DNA from: Rhodoferax sp.
Lineage (GTDB): Bacteria > Pseudomonadota > Gammaproteobacteria > Burkholderiales > Burkholderiaceae_C
Direction of reading: 5' to 3'
DNA length: 64,000 nucleotides
Assembly: GCF_025354435.1 (NCBI RefSeq)
Contig: NZ_JANXMU010000015.1
Location: 29,450-93,449, forward strand
Positions 20,272 to 29,360 of the stretch are shown here, in pieces; the stretch's first letter is position 1, and each line of letters starts with the position of its first letter. Under the pieces are notes generated by a model. The model had not been told where the DNA came from. It searched no databases and saw only the letters and a list, made by a program, of their open reading frames with translations. The position numbers and the translations under genes were made by a program.

Positions 20272-22509
20272 ATGACCGAAAAGACCATGATCCCCCGCAG
20301 CGCCAAGCTAACTGCACCAGGCCCCATCGCAGCGGAAGCTCCGCAAGACAAGATGTCGCGCCGCTTCTTCGGCCAATTGCTGGGGTTGCCCGCGTTACTG
20401 GCCTCCGCCGCCACTGCCACAGTGGTGGCGGGCTGTGGCGGCGGCGATGACGCACCCGATCCCAATGCAGAGACCATGACACGGGCCAGCTTCGTCGCAT
20501 CGATCTCCAAGTATTTCGACTGGGTGCATTCCTCCGAGTACAACAACCCGTACCGGCTGACGCAACCCACCTTCGTCGACGTCAAACTGGGTGTGACCGC
20601 GAACGCCAAAGAAATCGAAACCGCACTGGAAGAATCGATTGTCAGCAACGTGCTGGGCTACTTTTATCCCGACCAAAAGGTGACGCGTGAAGAGGCGGCA
20701 GAAATCTACGCCAAGGCGTTCAAGATTCCAGTCTCCAGCACGAATGCGCTGTCCACCTTCACCGATGCGGGGGCAACCACCGCCAGCCGCAAGGCCAGCG
20801 TCAACGCCATGGTCGCGGCGGGCTACATGAAGGGCAGCAGCAGCACGCAGTTCGCCCCCACGGCCGCCCTGACCGCTGGCGAAGCCAAGACTATTCTGGA
20901 CACCATCACCGGCCAACTGGTTGCACCGCCGCAGGTGATGTGCAAACCCGGCACCACCGCCCCGCGCCGCTACATCCGGATTTCCACGCCCACGCCAGGT
21001 GCCCAGATCTATTACACCTACACCTTCGATGGCACCGAGCCTGCCGACCCGACGACCACCGGCACCGAATACGACTTCGACAAAAACGGCGTGCTGCAAT
21101 TCGTCAATCCACTCACCTCGACCACCGACTTCCGCCTGTACAAGCTGAAGGCAGTAGCCAAGAAAAACGGCCTGGCGACCAGCGCGGTGCAGAGCTTCAC
21201 CTGGAACATCGTGCGCCCGAACGTCGGCGCCTTCCAAGCCAAGCTGATGCACCCCGGCACCAGCACCACGCCCACGGTATGGAAGATCAACAACCCGGCC
21301 GAATACTTCCAGGCCTTTGTGTTCTACATCGAGGGCAGCACACGCGGTCTGGTGTTTGACGCGGGCGAGTACGGCTACCAGAAAGCCAACCTCAAAACCT
21401 TTATCGACAGCATTGCCACCAAGCCCTACGACATCATCGTCGGCCACAACCATCCCGACCACGCGGAGCAGATTTACAACTTCACCTCGGCTGGCATCAC
21501 CTTGTACGCCTCGGCCATCGAAAAAGCCGCCTTCATGGCCGCCAGCCGCGCGGATTTCAAGGCGGCCGGCACGGCGGCGGTGGCCATCAAGGATGGCCAG
21601 GTGCTGGACCTGGGCAATGTGCAGGTCACGGCCTACACCCAGCCTGGGCATACCAATGGCCTGATGACTGCCATCGTCAACCAGACCGGCTGGGTCTTTG
21701 GTTCGGACATGTAGGCCTGCAACCGGGCCTACACCGCAGATACCACCCAGTACAACACCGCCAAGGCCGACATCTTCCTGTCGCTGACCCAGCAACTGCT
21801 GGCCAATTACAAGAAGAGCAGTGTCCTCGGCCAGGTTACCGAGGTGACTAATGCGCACCAGGACGTGTCGGTGGGCATGGAAGGCGTAAACAACTTCATC
21901 AAGTGCTTCCAGCAACTGATAGACCGCGGCGATGCCGCAACCGCACCGTCCATACGTGGTGGCCGCCTGGGCAATCCGACCAGCCCAACGACCAAGAACT
22001 CGCGCATGAGCATGATCGGCGACATGTGGCGCGACAAGAACTGGATGGCGATTGGCAACTCCATCGGCACCGGCCTCGATAGCCCGGTGGATTACTTCAC
22101 CTCCCCCACCAGCAGCTACCCCTGCGGCGCGACGGTCAACTACAACACGGCCGATGGCTACAAGAAGTATTCGGTACTGAGCAATATCGAATTCGCTGGT
22201 GCCACCCTGGTGGGCGTCGATGTGTACTGGGCCGCGCCCAGCAACAGCACGCCCAACAAGGTGCCCAACAAGTTCGATCCCTGGACCTATGCCTATACCC
22301 TCAACGTGCCGAACGGAACCACCAGCATTGCCATCAAGCCGACGGCCATGTCGAACAACATCAGTTCCATGAAGCTCAACGGAACGGCCGTGGCCCAAGG
22401 TGCCAGCAGCACAGTGGCCGTCGCAGCCGGCACGGTGATCAGCATCGATGTGGTGTCGCCAGACGGTAGCTCGACCAGCAGCTACAAGCTGACGGTGGCC
22501 CTGGTCTAA
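20272..22509 (+). pseudogene. Tat-exported MBL-fold protein interrupted by an in-frame TAG
   Basis: ATG 20272 has an AGGAG site. The N-terminus has a twin-arginine motif (SRRFFGQLLG) and a lipobox-like VVAGC, so the product would be a Tat lipoprotein. Next come S-layer-homology-like segments (~residues 135-220), a chitobiase C-terminal-like segment with YYTYTFDGTEPADP, and a metallo-beta-lactamase fold with metal-binding HNHPDH, PGHTNG and GSD. Codon 481 is TAG (21712-21714). The same frame then continues 264 codons: the rest of the MBL domain (CNRAYTADTTQYNT...) and a cadherin-like beta-sandwich to the TAA at 22507. Codon use is unchanged on both sides. A simple nonsense mutation is likeliest. 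Confidence 0.8.
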
Positions 22510-22520
22510 GTCAGCACGCC

Positions 22521-22973
22521 ATGGGAAAGCTACGCCGCCGGGCTCTGCCCATCCTAGTTTCGCTGGCCGCGCTGACGCTGGGCAGCAATGCCTTCGCGTC
22601 CCTGGGTGCCCACTACCTGGGCTGGAGCCGCGACCAGGGCGAGTTCAGGATGTACCTGGACGGCGGTGAGTTCCTCGGCCGCACGGGACCGTTCCAAACG
22701 ATACGGGTGACCGTGCACCTGCTGCGCAAAGGCCGTCCCCTGCGGGCGTTGGAGGGCTGCGTCTACCACTTTGACGAACTGGATCGGCGCAGGGACCAGA
22801 TAGCCTGCGCCGAGGACGCAGCCAGCCCCTTGCGCGGAGTCGCCTACGCCCGCGACCCGCAGCGCGGCGAAAAAGACGCGAATGCGCTGGAGCAGATGGT
22901 CTGCGTACGGCGCTGCGGTCGGCAGGTGCCGCAACGCGTCCATCTGGAAGAAGCCGACGAAGACAATGGCTGA
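22521..22973 (+). CDS. secreted hypothetical protein
   Basis: This 150-residue protein has a clear signal peptide (RRRALPILVSLAALTLGSNA, cleavage near AFA-S). The mature part is charged with several Cys (C93-C109 and C127/C131 region), suggesting disulfides. No family recognised. It starts 11 bases after the MBL gene's TAA, so it is probably co-transcribed and may act with that exported protein. Confidence 0.55.
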   Translation: MGKLRRRALPILVSLAALTLGSNAFASLGAHYLGWSRDQGEFRMYLDGGEFLGRTGPFQTIRVTVHLLRKGRPLRALEGCVYHFDELDRRRDQIACAEDAASPLRGVAYARDPQRGEKDANALEQMVCVRRCGRQVPQRVHLEEADEDNG

Positions 22974-22989
22974 TGCCTGGTAAATTTAA

Positions 22990-23037
22990 AGAAAATCAGG
23001 CTCCAGCGCTTATAGATCCTGCGTAGCACGCTATTAA
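22990..23037. repeat. AT-rich palindromic intergenic repeat, copy 3
   Basis: AAAATCAGGCTCCAGCGCTTATA ... GCGTAGCACGCTATTA, between convergent genes. Diverged copy. Confidence 0.6.
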
Positions 23038-23065
23038 AACGTGAGCAAAAAGGCAGGACCTCGGG

Positions 23066-24358
23066 CTATTGCGCCCCCAACCGCCCCAGCAACTCCAGAT
23101 CCGGATACCCATCGGCAGGCAAGCCCACACTGCGCTGGAAGCGCCGAATCCCCTCCCGCGTCGCAGGCCCCATCATCCCGTCGGGCGTGCCGCTGGCAAA
23201 GCCACGCTGGTTCAGCGCGGTCTGCAGGGCTTGCAACTGGCTGCGGGTCAGCGCCCGCAGGTCGCGGGGCCAGGGGGCTTGCACGCCGGGGCCATTGCCC
23301 AGGCGCTGGGCCAGCAGGCTGACGGCGAGGGCGTAGCTGGTGGAATTGTTGTAGCGCAGGATGGCGCGGAAATTGGGGCCGACCAGGAAGGCGGGGCCGC
23401 GGGCGCCAGCGGGGAGCAGCAGGTCGGCATCGGCCAGCACGGGCAGCGGCGTGCCGTCGAGGGTGCGCACGCCTTCGGTAGCCCATTGCTCCGACGGCTG
23501 GCGCACCGTGGTGTCGGCGCGGGCCACGTCGAAGCCCGGCGGCAGCTGCACCTCGGTACCCCAGGGCTGGTCCGCCTGCCAGCCCGAGCGGGCCAGGAAA
23601 TTCGCGGTGGAGGCCATCACGTCGGCCATGCTGCCCCAGATGTCGCGCCGGCCGTCGCCGTCGGCATCCACCGCGTAGGCCAAAAAGTTCGACGGCAAAA
23701 ACTGGGTCTGGCCCATGGCGCCGGCCCAGGAGCCGACCATGTGGGCGCGGTCGATATCGTCGTTTTGCAGAATTTTCAAGGCTGCCAGCAGCTGGCCGCG
23801 GGCCCAGTCTTCGCGCCGCCCCTCAAATCCCAGCGTGGCCAGCGCGTCGATGGTGGGGGTGTTGCCGTAGTTGCCGCCGTAGTTGCTCTCCATGCCCCAG
23901 ATGGCAACCAGGATGGTGGCCGGCACGCCATAACGGGTGGCGGCGGCATCGGCCTCGGCGCGGACCTGCAGCAGCTTGTCCTGGCCCAGCGTGATACGTT
24001 GTGACGACACGGTGTTGTCCAGGTAGTCCCAGACGGTGCGGGTGAACTCGGGCTGCGCGCGGTCCAGCTCGACCACGCGCGGCAGGTAGCGCACCCCGTC
24101 GAACGCGGCGTGCAACGTGGCCTCGCCCATGCCTGCGGCGCGTGCCGTCGCCAGGAAGCTGTCCACCCAGCGCGCAAAGCCTGTTTGGAGTGCAGCCTCG
24201 CGGTTCACCGCCTCCACGGGCTGGGCGTTGGGGAGGGAGGGAGCCGACAGTGGTGGGGCCTTGGGCGGTGCGGATGCGCAGCCTGCCAGCACAGCGCTTG
24301 CCAGCGCCAAGGGGGCCAGCCAGGAGCGGCGCAGTGGCAGGGAAATGGGTAAGGTCAT
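23066..24358 (-). CDS. lytic murein transglycosylase, MltB type
   Basis: This 430-residue lipoprotein (lipobox AVLAGCAS) has an SLT_2/MltB catalytic domain at about 50-345 with the catalytic Glu in WGMESNYGGNYG and the motif MGQTQFLPSNF. A C-terminal PG_binding_1 domain (LQTALNQRGFASGTPDG) fills the last ~65 residues. It cleaves peptidoglycan to 1,6-anhydromuropeptides in the periplasm. It lies downstream of the gnd-tkt cluster on the same strand but has no evident functional tie. Confidence 0.92.
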   Translation of the reverse strand: MTLPISLPLRRSWLAPLALASAVLAGCASAPPKAPPLSAPSLPNAQPVEAVNREAALQTGFARWVDSFLATARAAGMGEATLHAAFDGVRYLPRVVELDRAQPEFTRTVWDYLDNTVSSQRITLGQDKLLQVRAEADAAATRYGVPATILVAIWGMESNYGGNYGNTPTIDALATLGFEGRREDWARGQLLAALKILQNDDIDRAHMVGSWAGAMGQTQFLPSNFLAYAVDADGDGRRDIWGSMADVMASTANFLARSGWQADQPWGTEVQLPPGFDVARADTTVRQPSEQWATEGVRTLDGTPLPVLADADLLLPAGARGPAFLVGPNFRAILRYNNSTSYALAVSLLAQRLGNGPGVQAPWPRDLRALTRSQLQALQTALNQRGFASGTPDGMMGPATREGIRRFQRSVGLPADGYPDLELLGRLGAQ

Positions 24359-24398
24359 GGTGTCGATTTTCGCCTACGCGCCGGCCCAGGCGATGCCG

Positions 24399-25907
24399 CT
24401 ACCGTCCCAGCCATTTGCGCTGCAGCCAGGCCCGCAGCGGGGATGCCAGCGTGTCCGCACAGGCGCTGGCCGCCTGCCGGATCGCCTCGCCTTGCGTGGG
24501 ATAGGCGTGGACCACCTGGGCCAGCTGGCGCAGGCCCATGCCGGTCACCATGGCCATCGACACGGTGTTGACCATTTCACCGGCGTACCGGCCAACAATG
24601 GTGGCCCCCAGAATGCAGTCCGTGCCTTCCCGCACATGGATTTTGACGAAACCGTCTTCTTCACCATCGGCAATCGCGCGGTCCACCGCGTGCATGGGCA
24701 CGGTGAAGGTTTTCACGGGGATATGGCGCTCCCGTGCCTGGCGCACGTACATACCCACATGCGCCACCTGCGGGTCGGTATAGGTGCACCAGGGAATCAG
24801 CAAGGCGCTGGCACGCTGGCGGCCCAGAAACAGCGCGTTGCGCACCACGATGCGCGCTGCGGCTTCGGCGGTGTTGGTGAAAGGGTGCTCCAGGCAGACA
24901 TCGCCTGCCGCAAAAATACGCGGGTTGGTGGTACGCAAAAAGTCATCCACCTGGATGCCGACATCGGCGTCATAGGCCACGCCCGCCCGCTCCAGGTTCA
25001 GCCCCTGCACCGCAGGCCGGCGGCCAATGCCGGTCAATATGGCGTCCACCACGGTGTCCGACACATCCCCTTCGACCTGCATCCGGACGCGCTTGCGCCC
25101 ACCTTCGGCACGCACCGAAAGAATCTGGCAGTTCAGGTGGATTTCCACGCCATCGTGGGCCAGGGCATCGGAGACCATTTGTGCCGCGTCACGCTCTTCC
25201 TTGGGCAGAAACAGCGGCGCGCTGTGGGAGATCAGGGTGCGCGCGCCAAACCGCGCAAAGGCCTGCGCCAGTTCGCAGCCGAGTGGCCCGCCGCCAATGA
25301 CCAGCAGGCTGGGCGGCAGCACCTGCAGGTCGAACACGGTTTCGTTGCTCAGAAAGCCCGCCTCGGCCAGCCCGTCGATCTGCGGCCACACGGGGCGCGA
25401 ACCGGTGGCGATCAGCGCCTTTTTGAAGCGCAGCGTGCTGCCCGCCACCTCCACCGCATCCGGCCCGACAAAGCGGGCATAGCCAAAGTACAGGGCGATG
25501 CCTTCGGCCGCCAACACCGCGGGCGAAAGGGTGCGGCCCAGGCGCTCGCGGATGCGCTGCACCCGGGCCATCGCGGCCCCGAAGTCGACGACCACCTCGG
25601 CAGGCGCCCGCACGCCAAACGCGGCGGCATCCCGCATGTCGGCGTACAGGCTGGCGCTACGGAGCAGGGTTTTGGAAGGAATACAGCCCGCATGGATGCA
25701 GTTGCCACCGATCTGGCGGGCTTCCACCAGCGCCACCTTGGCACCGGCGGCGGCGGCGGTGCGCGCCGCCACCAGCCCGGCGGGGCCCGCGCCCACCACC
25801 AGCAAGTCGTAACGCCCGCGCGCCACCGGGTTGGACCAGCCAGGCGGGAGGGCCGGGGGACTGCGCTCTTGCGCGACCATGACACAGGCCGGGTCTGCGG
25901 CCGTCAT
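24399..25907 (-). CDS. MerA-like FAD-dependent NAD(P)-disulfide oxidoreductase
   Basis: This 502-residue flavoprotein has the FAD motif VVGAGPAGLVAARTAA, a redox Cys pair (CIHAGC) in GGNCIHAGCIPSKT, an NAD(P) GGGPLG motif and a C-terminal dimerisation domain. The family C-terminal motif HxHPTxxE reads HAYPTQGE: the catalytic His is replaced by Tyr, as in MerA rather than lipoamide dehydrogenase. No N-terminal HMA domain and no mer genes nearby, so mercury reduction is unproven. ATG 25907 overlaps the upstream stop (ATGA). Confidence 0.8.
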   Translation of the reverse strand: MTAADPACVMVAQERSPPALPPGWSNPVARGRYDLLVVGAGPAGLVAARTAAAAGAKVALVEARQIGGNCIHAGCIPSKTLLRSASLYADMRDAAAFGVRAPAEVVVDFGAAMARVQRIRERLGRTLSPAVLAAEGIALYFGYARFVGPDAVEVAGSTLRFKKALIATGSRPVWPQIDGLAEAGFLSNETVFDLQVLPPSLLVIGGGPLGCELAQAFARFGARTLISHSAPLFLPKEERDAAQMVSDALAHDGVEIHLNCQILSVRAEGGRKRVRMQVEGDVSDTVVDAILTGIGRRPAVQGLNLERAGVAYDADVGIQVDDFLRTTNPRIFAAGDVCLEHPFTNTAEAAARIVVRNALFLGRQRASALLIPWCTYTDPQVAHVGMYVRQARERHIPVKTFTVPMHAVDRAIADGEEDGFVKIHVREGTDCILGATIVGRYAGEMVNTVSMAMVTGMGLRQLAQVVHAYPTQGEAIRQAASACADTLASPLRAWLQRKWLGR

Positions 25908-27190
25908 GGCGTTAACCAGCCACCGCGGAAGCCCGCCCGCTGCAAACCCGCACGGATGTACGGGCTGCTCCGCAACAGCTGCCACACCAGCCCGGAACGG
26001 TGGTTCTCCAGCATCAACACCAGCAAACCCTGGTCGAGTCCGAACCGGCCTTCGGACACCCAGGGCTCACCGGCCGCCGTGCGGACCGTGGCATTGAAGC
26101 CGCTGGCCAGCACGGTGCGTTCGCCACCCTGGGCCATCCACTGGCGCACCACAGGCACCACGATCTCGGGGGCAAACACCAGCGAGGCCAGGGTGGCGGG
26201 CCCGGACAGCGTGCCGTCGTCCGGGCCATAGGGCACACCCCGGGCAGCGTAGCCGTAAAAGCTCTGCCGCCGACCGGCCACCTGCTGTCGGGGCGTGCTC
26301 GGCCCGTCTCCGGCAGACAGGCCCCAGCCGTCGGCGCCCAGGCCGTTGAAGCTGCGCGGGTTGCGGATGGCGTACTCGCGCTGGATGTAGGTGGCGCGAC
26401 GGCTGTTTTCAAAATAGTCGCAGCGCTTCTCGCGCATGAAGCGGTCATGGATGCCCCGAAAGTCGATCCAGGCCTGCGAAAACTGGTGGATGAACAGCGG
26501 GCCCGCGTACAGAAAATCGTAGCCGTACAGGTTTTCCCATTGGTAGGTGCGGGTCCAGGCCTCGAAGCTGGCGGCGGTCAAGGGATGGGTGGGCGAACCC
26601 AGGCCCAGCACGTAGAGGATGAGGGCCTCGCTGTAGCCCTGCCAGCCGTAGTGCAAGAAGCCGCTCTCGGGCTTCCAGCCCAGTACCACAGCGGCACCCT
26701 TGTGCTGGGCCCAGCGCCAATCGACCCGGCGGTACAAGGCGTCGGCCAGCGTGCGCAACTCGGTCTCGTCGGCCGTGGCGGCGGTGAAATAGGCCGCGGC
26801 CGTCAGCATGCCCGCCACCAGCAGGGTGCTGTCGATCAAGGACAGCTCGGACCGCCAGGCCCGGGTGCCGCTGTCCATGTGCAAAAAATGGAAGTAGAAG
26901 CCGTGGGCACCGCTGGCTTCGGGTGTGCCGCTCTGGTCACTGTGCGCAAAGAAGCGCAATGCCGCCAGGCTGCGCTGTACGGCGTCGCCACGCGCCATCC
27001 AGCCGCGTTCCACCGCCACCGGATAGGCCGACAGCGCAAAGCCCACCACGGCAATGCTCGCGTGCGAGCCGGGCCGCGAAGTGTCGGCCACCAGGCCATT
27101 GGCCAGGTTGGTGTGCTGGACGAAATAGTCGAAGGCGCTGCGCTGCAGGCCATCCAGCATGGCCATGTCGGCGGGCGCAAGCGCCGGCAT
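25904..27190 (-). CDS. glucoamylase-family (GH144-like) protein
   Basis: This 428-residue protein resembles the Glycoamylase Pfam family that includes GH144 endo-beta-1,2-glucanases: an (alpha/alpha)6-like series with GFYFHFL, ELSLIDSTLLVAGML, ESGFLHYGWQGYSEALILY and GADGWGLSAGDGP. No signal peptide is evident, so it may act in the cytosol. Start 27190 forms a TGATG junction with the transketolase stop and is preferred over 27205. The activity on beta-glucan or another storage glucan is inferred. Confidence 0.75.
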   Translation of the reverse strand: MPALAPADMAMLDGLQRSAFDYFVQHTNLANGLVADTSRPGSHASIAVVGFALSAYPVAVERGWMARGDAVQRSLAALRFFAHSDQSGTPEASGAHGFYFHFLHMDSGTRAWRSELSLIDSTLLVAGMLTAAAYFTAATADETELRTLADALYRRVDWRWAQHKGAAVVLGWKPESGFLHYGWQGYSEALILYVLGLGSPTHPLTAASFEAWTRTYQWENLYGYDFLYAGPLFIHQFSQAWIDFRGIHDRFMREKRCDYFENSRRATYIQREYAIRNPRSFNGLGADGWGLSAGDGPSTPRQQVAGRRQSFYGYAARGVPYGPDDGTLSGPATLASLVFAPEIVVPVVRQWMAQGGERTVLASGFNATVRTAAGEPWVSEGRFGLDQGLLVLMLENHRSGLVWQLLRSSPYIRAGLQRAGFRGGWLTP

Positions 27191-29304
27191 CAGATCTCGC
27201 GGCACAGAGCTATTTGCTGCTTGGCGGCAGCTACCACATGCGCCACATCAAAACCAAAATGCGCCTGCACTACTTTGCCGGGTGCCGAGAGCCCGAAGGA
27301 ACGCATGGCGATGACCGCACCGCGGCGGCCTACATAGCGTTCCCAGCCCAGGGGCGAAGCCGCCTCTACCGAGACTCGGGCCTCCACGCCGTCGGGCAGC
27401 ACGCTGTCGCAGTAGGCGGCACCCTGCTGCTCGAACAGTTCCCACGACGGCATGCTGACCACGCGGGCCCGGATACCCTCGCCTTGCAACTCCTCATAGG
27501 CGGCGATGCATAGCGCCACCTCGCTGCCACTGGCCAGCAGCAGCACCGCGGGCGGGCCGTTCTCCGTATCTGCCGCATCGGCCAGGATGTAGGCCCCGCG
27601 GGCGACCCCGGCGGCGCTGGCGTACCGGCTGCGGTCCAGCGTGGGCAGGGCCTGGCGCGACAGCACCAAACTGGCCGGGCAGTCGCTGCGCTGCAGGACC
27701 ACCCGCCAGGTTTCGACCACCTCGTTGGCATCGGCCGGGCGCAGCACCAGCATGCCGGGCAAAGCCCGCAGCGAGGCCAGTTGCTCGATGGGCTGGTGCA
27801 TGGGCCCGTCTTCGCCCATGGCGATGGAGTCGTGCGTCCACACGTAGATGACCGGCAGGCCCATCATGGCGGCCAGCCGGATGGCCCCGCGGCAGTAGTC
27901 GGTAAAAATCAAGAAGCTGGCCGCGTAGGCGCGCAGCCCGGCCAGCGCCATGCCACTGGCGGCGGCGCACACGGCGTGTTCACGGATCCCGAAATGGAAG
28001 TTGCGCCCGGCGTACGAACCCAGAGCCTGGGTTCCAGCAGTAACAGGCGGCCCAAACACACCGGCCCCGGCAAAGTCCAGTGCGGTCTTGGTGGAAGGCG
28101 ACAAATCCGCCGCGCCGCCCAGCAGCCACGGCATGTGGGCGGCAATGGCGTTCAGCACCTGGCCCGATGCGTCGCGCGTCGCCAGGCCCTTGGCATCGGC
28201 GGCAAAGGAGGGCAGCGCACTGTCCCAGCCCGCGGGCAGGGTGCGCTGCTGCAGGTGCGCGATCTGCGCGGCCAGTGCCGGGTAGAGCGCACGGTAGGCG
28301 GCAAACCGGGTGGTCCATGCCGCGTGCGCCTCCCGGCCCCGCTGGCCGAAGTGGGCGCTGAAATGCGCCGCCACGCCCTCGGGCACCGCAAACTGCGCGT
28401 CGGGGTCGCAGCCATAGAACTGCTTGGCCAGCCGCACCTCGTCCACCCCCAGCGGCTCGCCGTGCGCTTCCTTGGTGTCTTGCTTGTGCGGCGCGCCGTA
28501 GCCGATATGGCTTTGCACGATGACCAGGGTGGGCCGGTCCTGCGTGCGGGCAAATACCTGCAGGCAGTGGGTCAGCAGCGCCAGGTCGTTGGCATCGGCC
28601 ACCTGCAGCACCTGCCAGCCATAGGCCGCAAACCGCGCAGCCACGTTTTCGGTGAAGGTGATGCCCGTCGCCCCTTCGATACTAATGTGGTTGCAGTCGT
28701 AAATCCAGCACAGGTTGGCGAGTTGCAGGTGGCCTGCCAGCGACGCGGCTTCGGCGCTGATGCCTTCCATCATGTCGCCGTCGCCCGCCAGGGCGTAGAC
28801 CTTGTGGTCGAACAGGGTGTAGCCGGGGCGGTTGTAGGTGGCTGCCAGCCAGGCCTGCGCGATGGCCATGCCCACGCTGGTGGCAACGCCCTGGCCCAGC
28901 GGGCCGGTGGTGGTTTCGACCCCCGCCGTCCAGCCGTGTTCCGGGTGGCCGGTGCAGCGGCTGCCGGCTTGGCGAAAGCTCTGCAGGTCCGCCATCGTCA
29001 CCGCCAGGCGCGCAGGCTCGGCACCACCCGCGGCGTCGCCCTGCTGCACACCGCCCAGGTGCAGCAGGCCGTACAGCAGGGCCGAGGCATGGCCACCCGA
29101 CAGCACAAAGCGGTCGCGGTTGGGCCAGGCCGGGTCGGTCGGGTCGAAGCACAGAAAGCGCTGCCACAGGGTGTACACGGTGGGTGCCGCGCCCATGGGG
29201 GTTCCCGGGTGGCCGGAATTGGCCGCCTGCACCGCGTCGATGGCCAGGGTGCGCAAGGTGTTGATGCACAGCCGGTCCAGGGTCTCGTTGTTACCAGATT
29301 GCAT
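27190..29304 (-). CDS. transketolase, divergent paralogue
   Basis: This 704-residue protein has all three transketolase domains. The TPP motif is GDGDMMEGISAEAASLAG with a downstream Asn-His; the pyrimidine-binding domain includes GIREHAVCAAASGMAL. It transfers two-carbon units in the pentose phosphate pathway. It differs considerably from the second tkt beginning at 62459 and sits in an operon with gnd, which suggests a specialised or conditional carbon-flow role. Its start is 56 bases after gnd. Confidence 0.9.
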   Translation of the reverse strand: MQSGNNETLDRLCINTLRTLAIDAVQAANSGHPGTPMGAAPTVYTLWQRFLCFDPTDPAWPNRDRFVLSGGHASALLYGLLHLGGVQQGDAAGGAEPARLAVTMADLQSFRQAGSRCTGHPEHGWTAGVETTTGPLGQGVATSVGMAIAQAWLAATYNRPGYTLFDHKVYALAGDGDMMEGISAEAASLAGHLQLANLCWIYDCNHISIEGATGITFTENVAARFAAYGWQVLQVADANDLALLTHCLQVFARTQDRPTLVIVQSHIGYGAPHKQDTKEAHGEPLGVDEVRLAKQFYGCDPDAQFAVPEGVAAHFSAHFGQRGREAHAAWTTRFAAYRALYPALAAQIAHLQQRTLPAGWDSALPSFAADAKGLATRDASGQVLNAIAAHMPWLLGGAADLSPSTKTALDFAGAGVFGPPVTAGTQALGSYAGRNFHFGIREHAVCAAASGMALAGLRAYAASFLIFTDYCRGAIRLAAMMGLPVIYVWTHDSIAMGEDGPMHQPIEQLASLRALPGMLVLRPADANEVVETWRVVLQRSDCPASLVLSRQALPTLDRSRYASAAGVARGAYILADAADTENGPPAVLLLASGSEVALCIAAYEELQGEGIRARVVSMPSWELFEQQGAAYCDSVLPDGVEARVSVEAASPLGWERYVGRRGAVIAMRSFGLSAPGKVVQAHFGFDVAHVVAAAKQQIALCREI

Positions 29305-29360
29305 GGGGATGCCTCGCTGAGCAGTGAACTACGCCAAGCCGAAAATCCGGCACCTGCCGG

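Noticed and set aside
21712..21714. Pyrrolysine or programmed read-through at the TAG
   Set aside because: No pyrrolysine genes or read-through context are visible in the window. A nonsense mutation or sequence error is simpler; kept only as a check.
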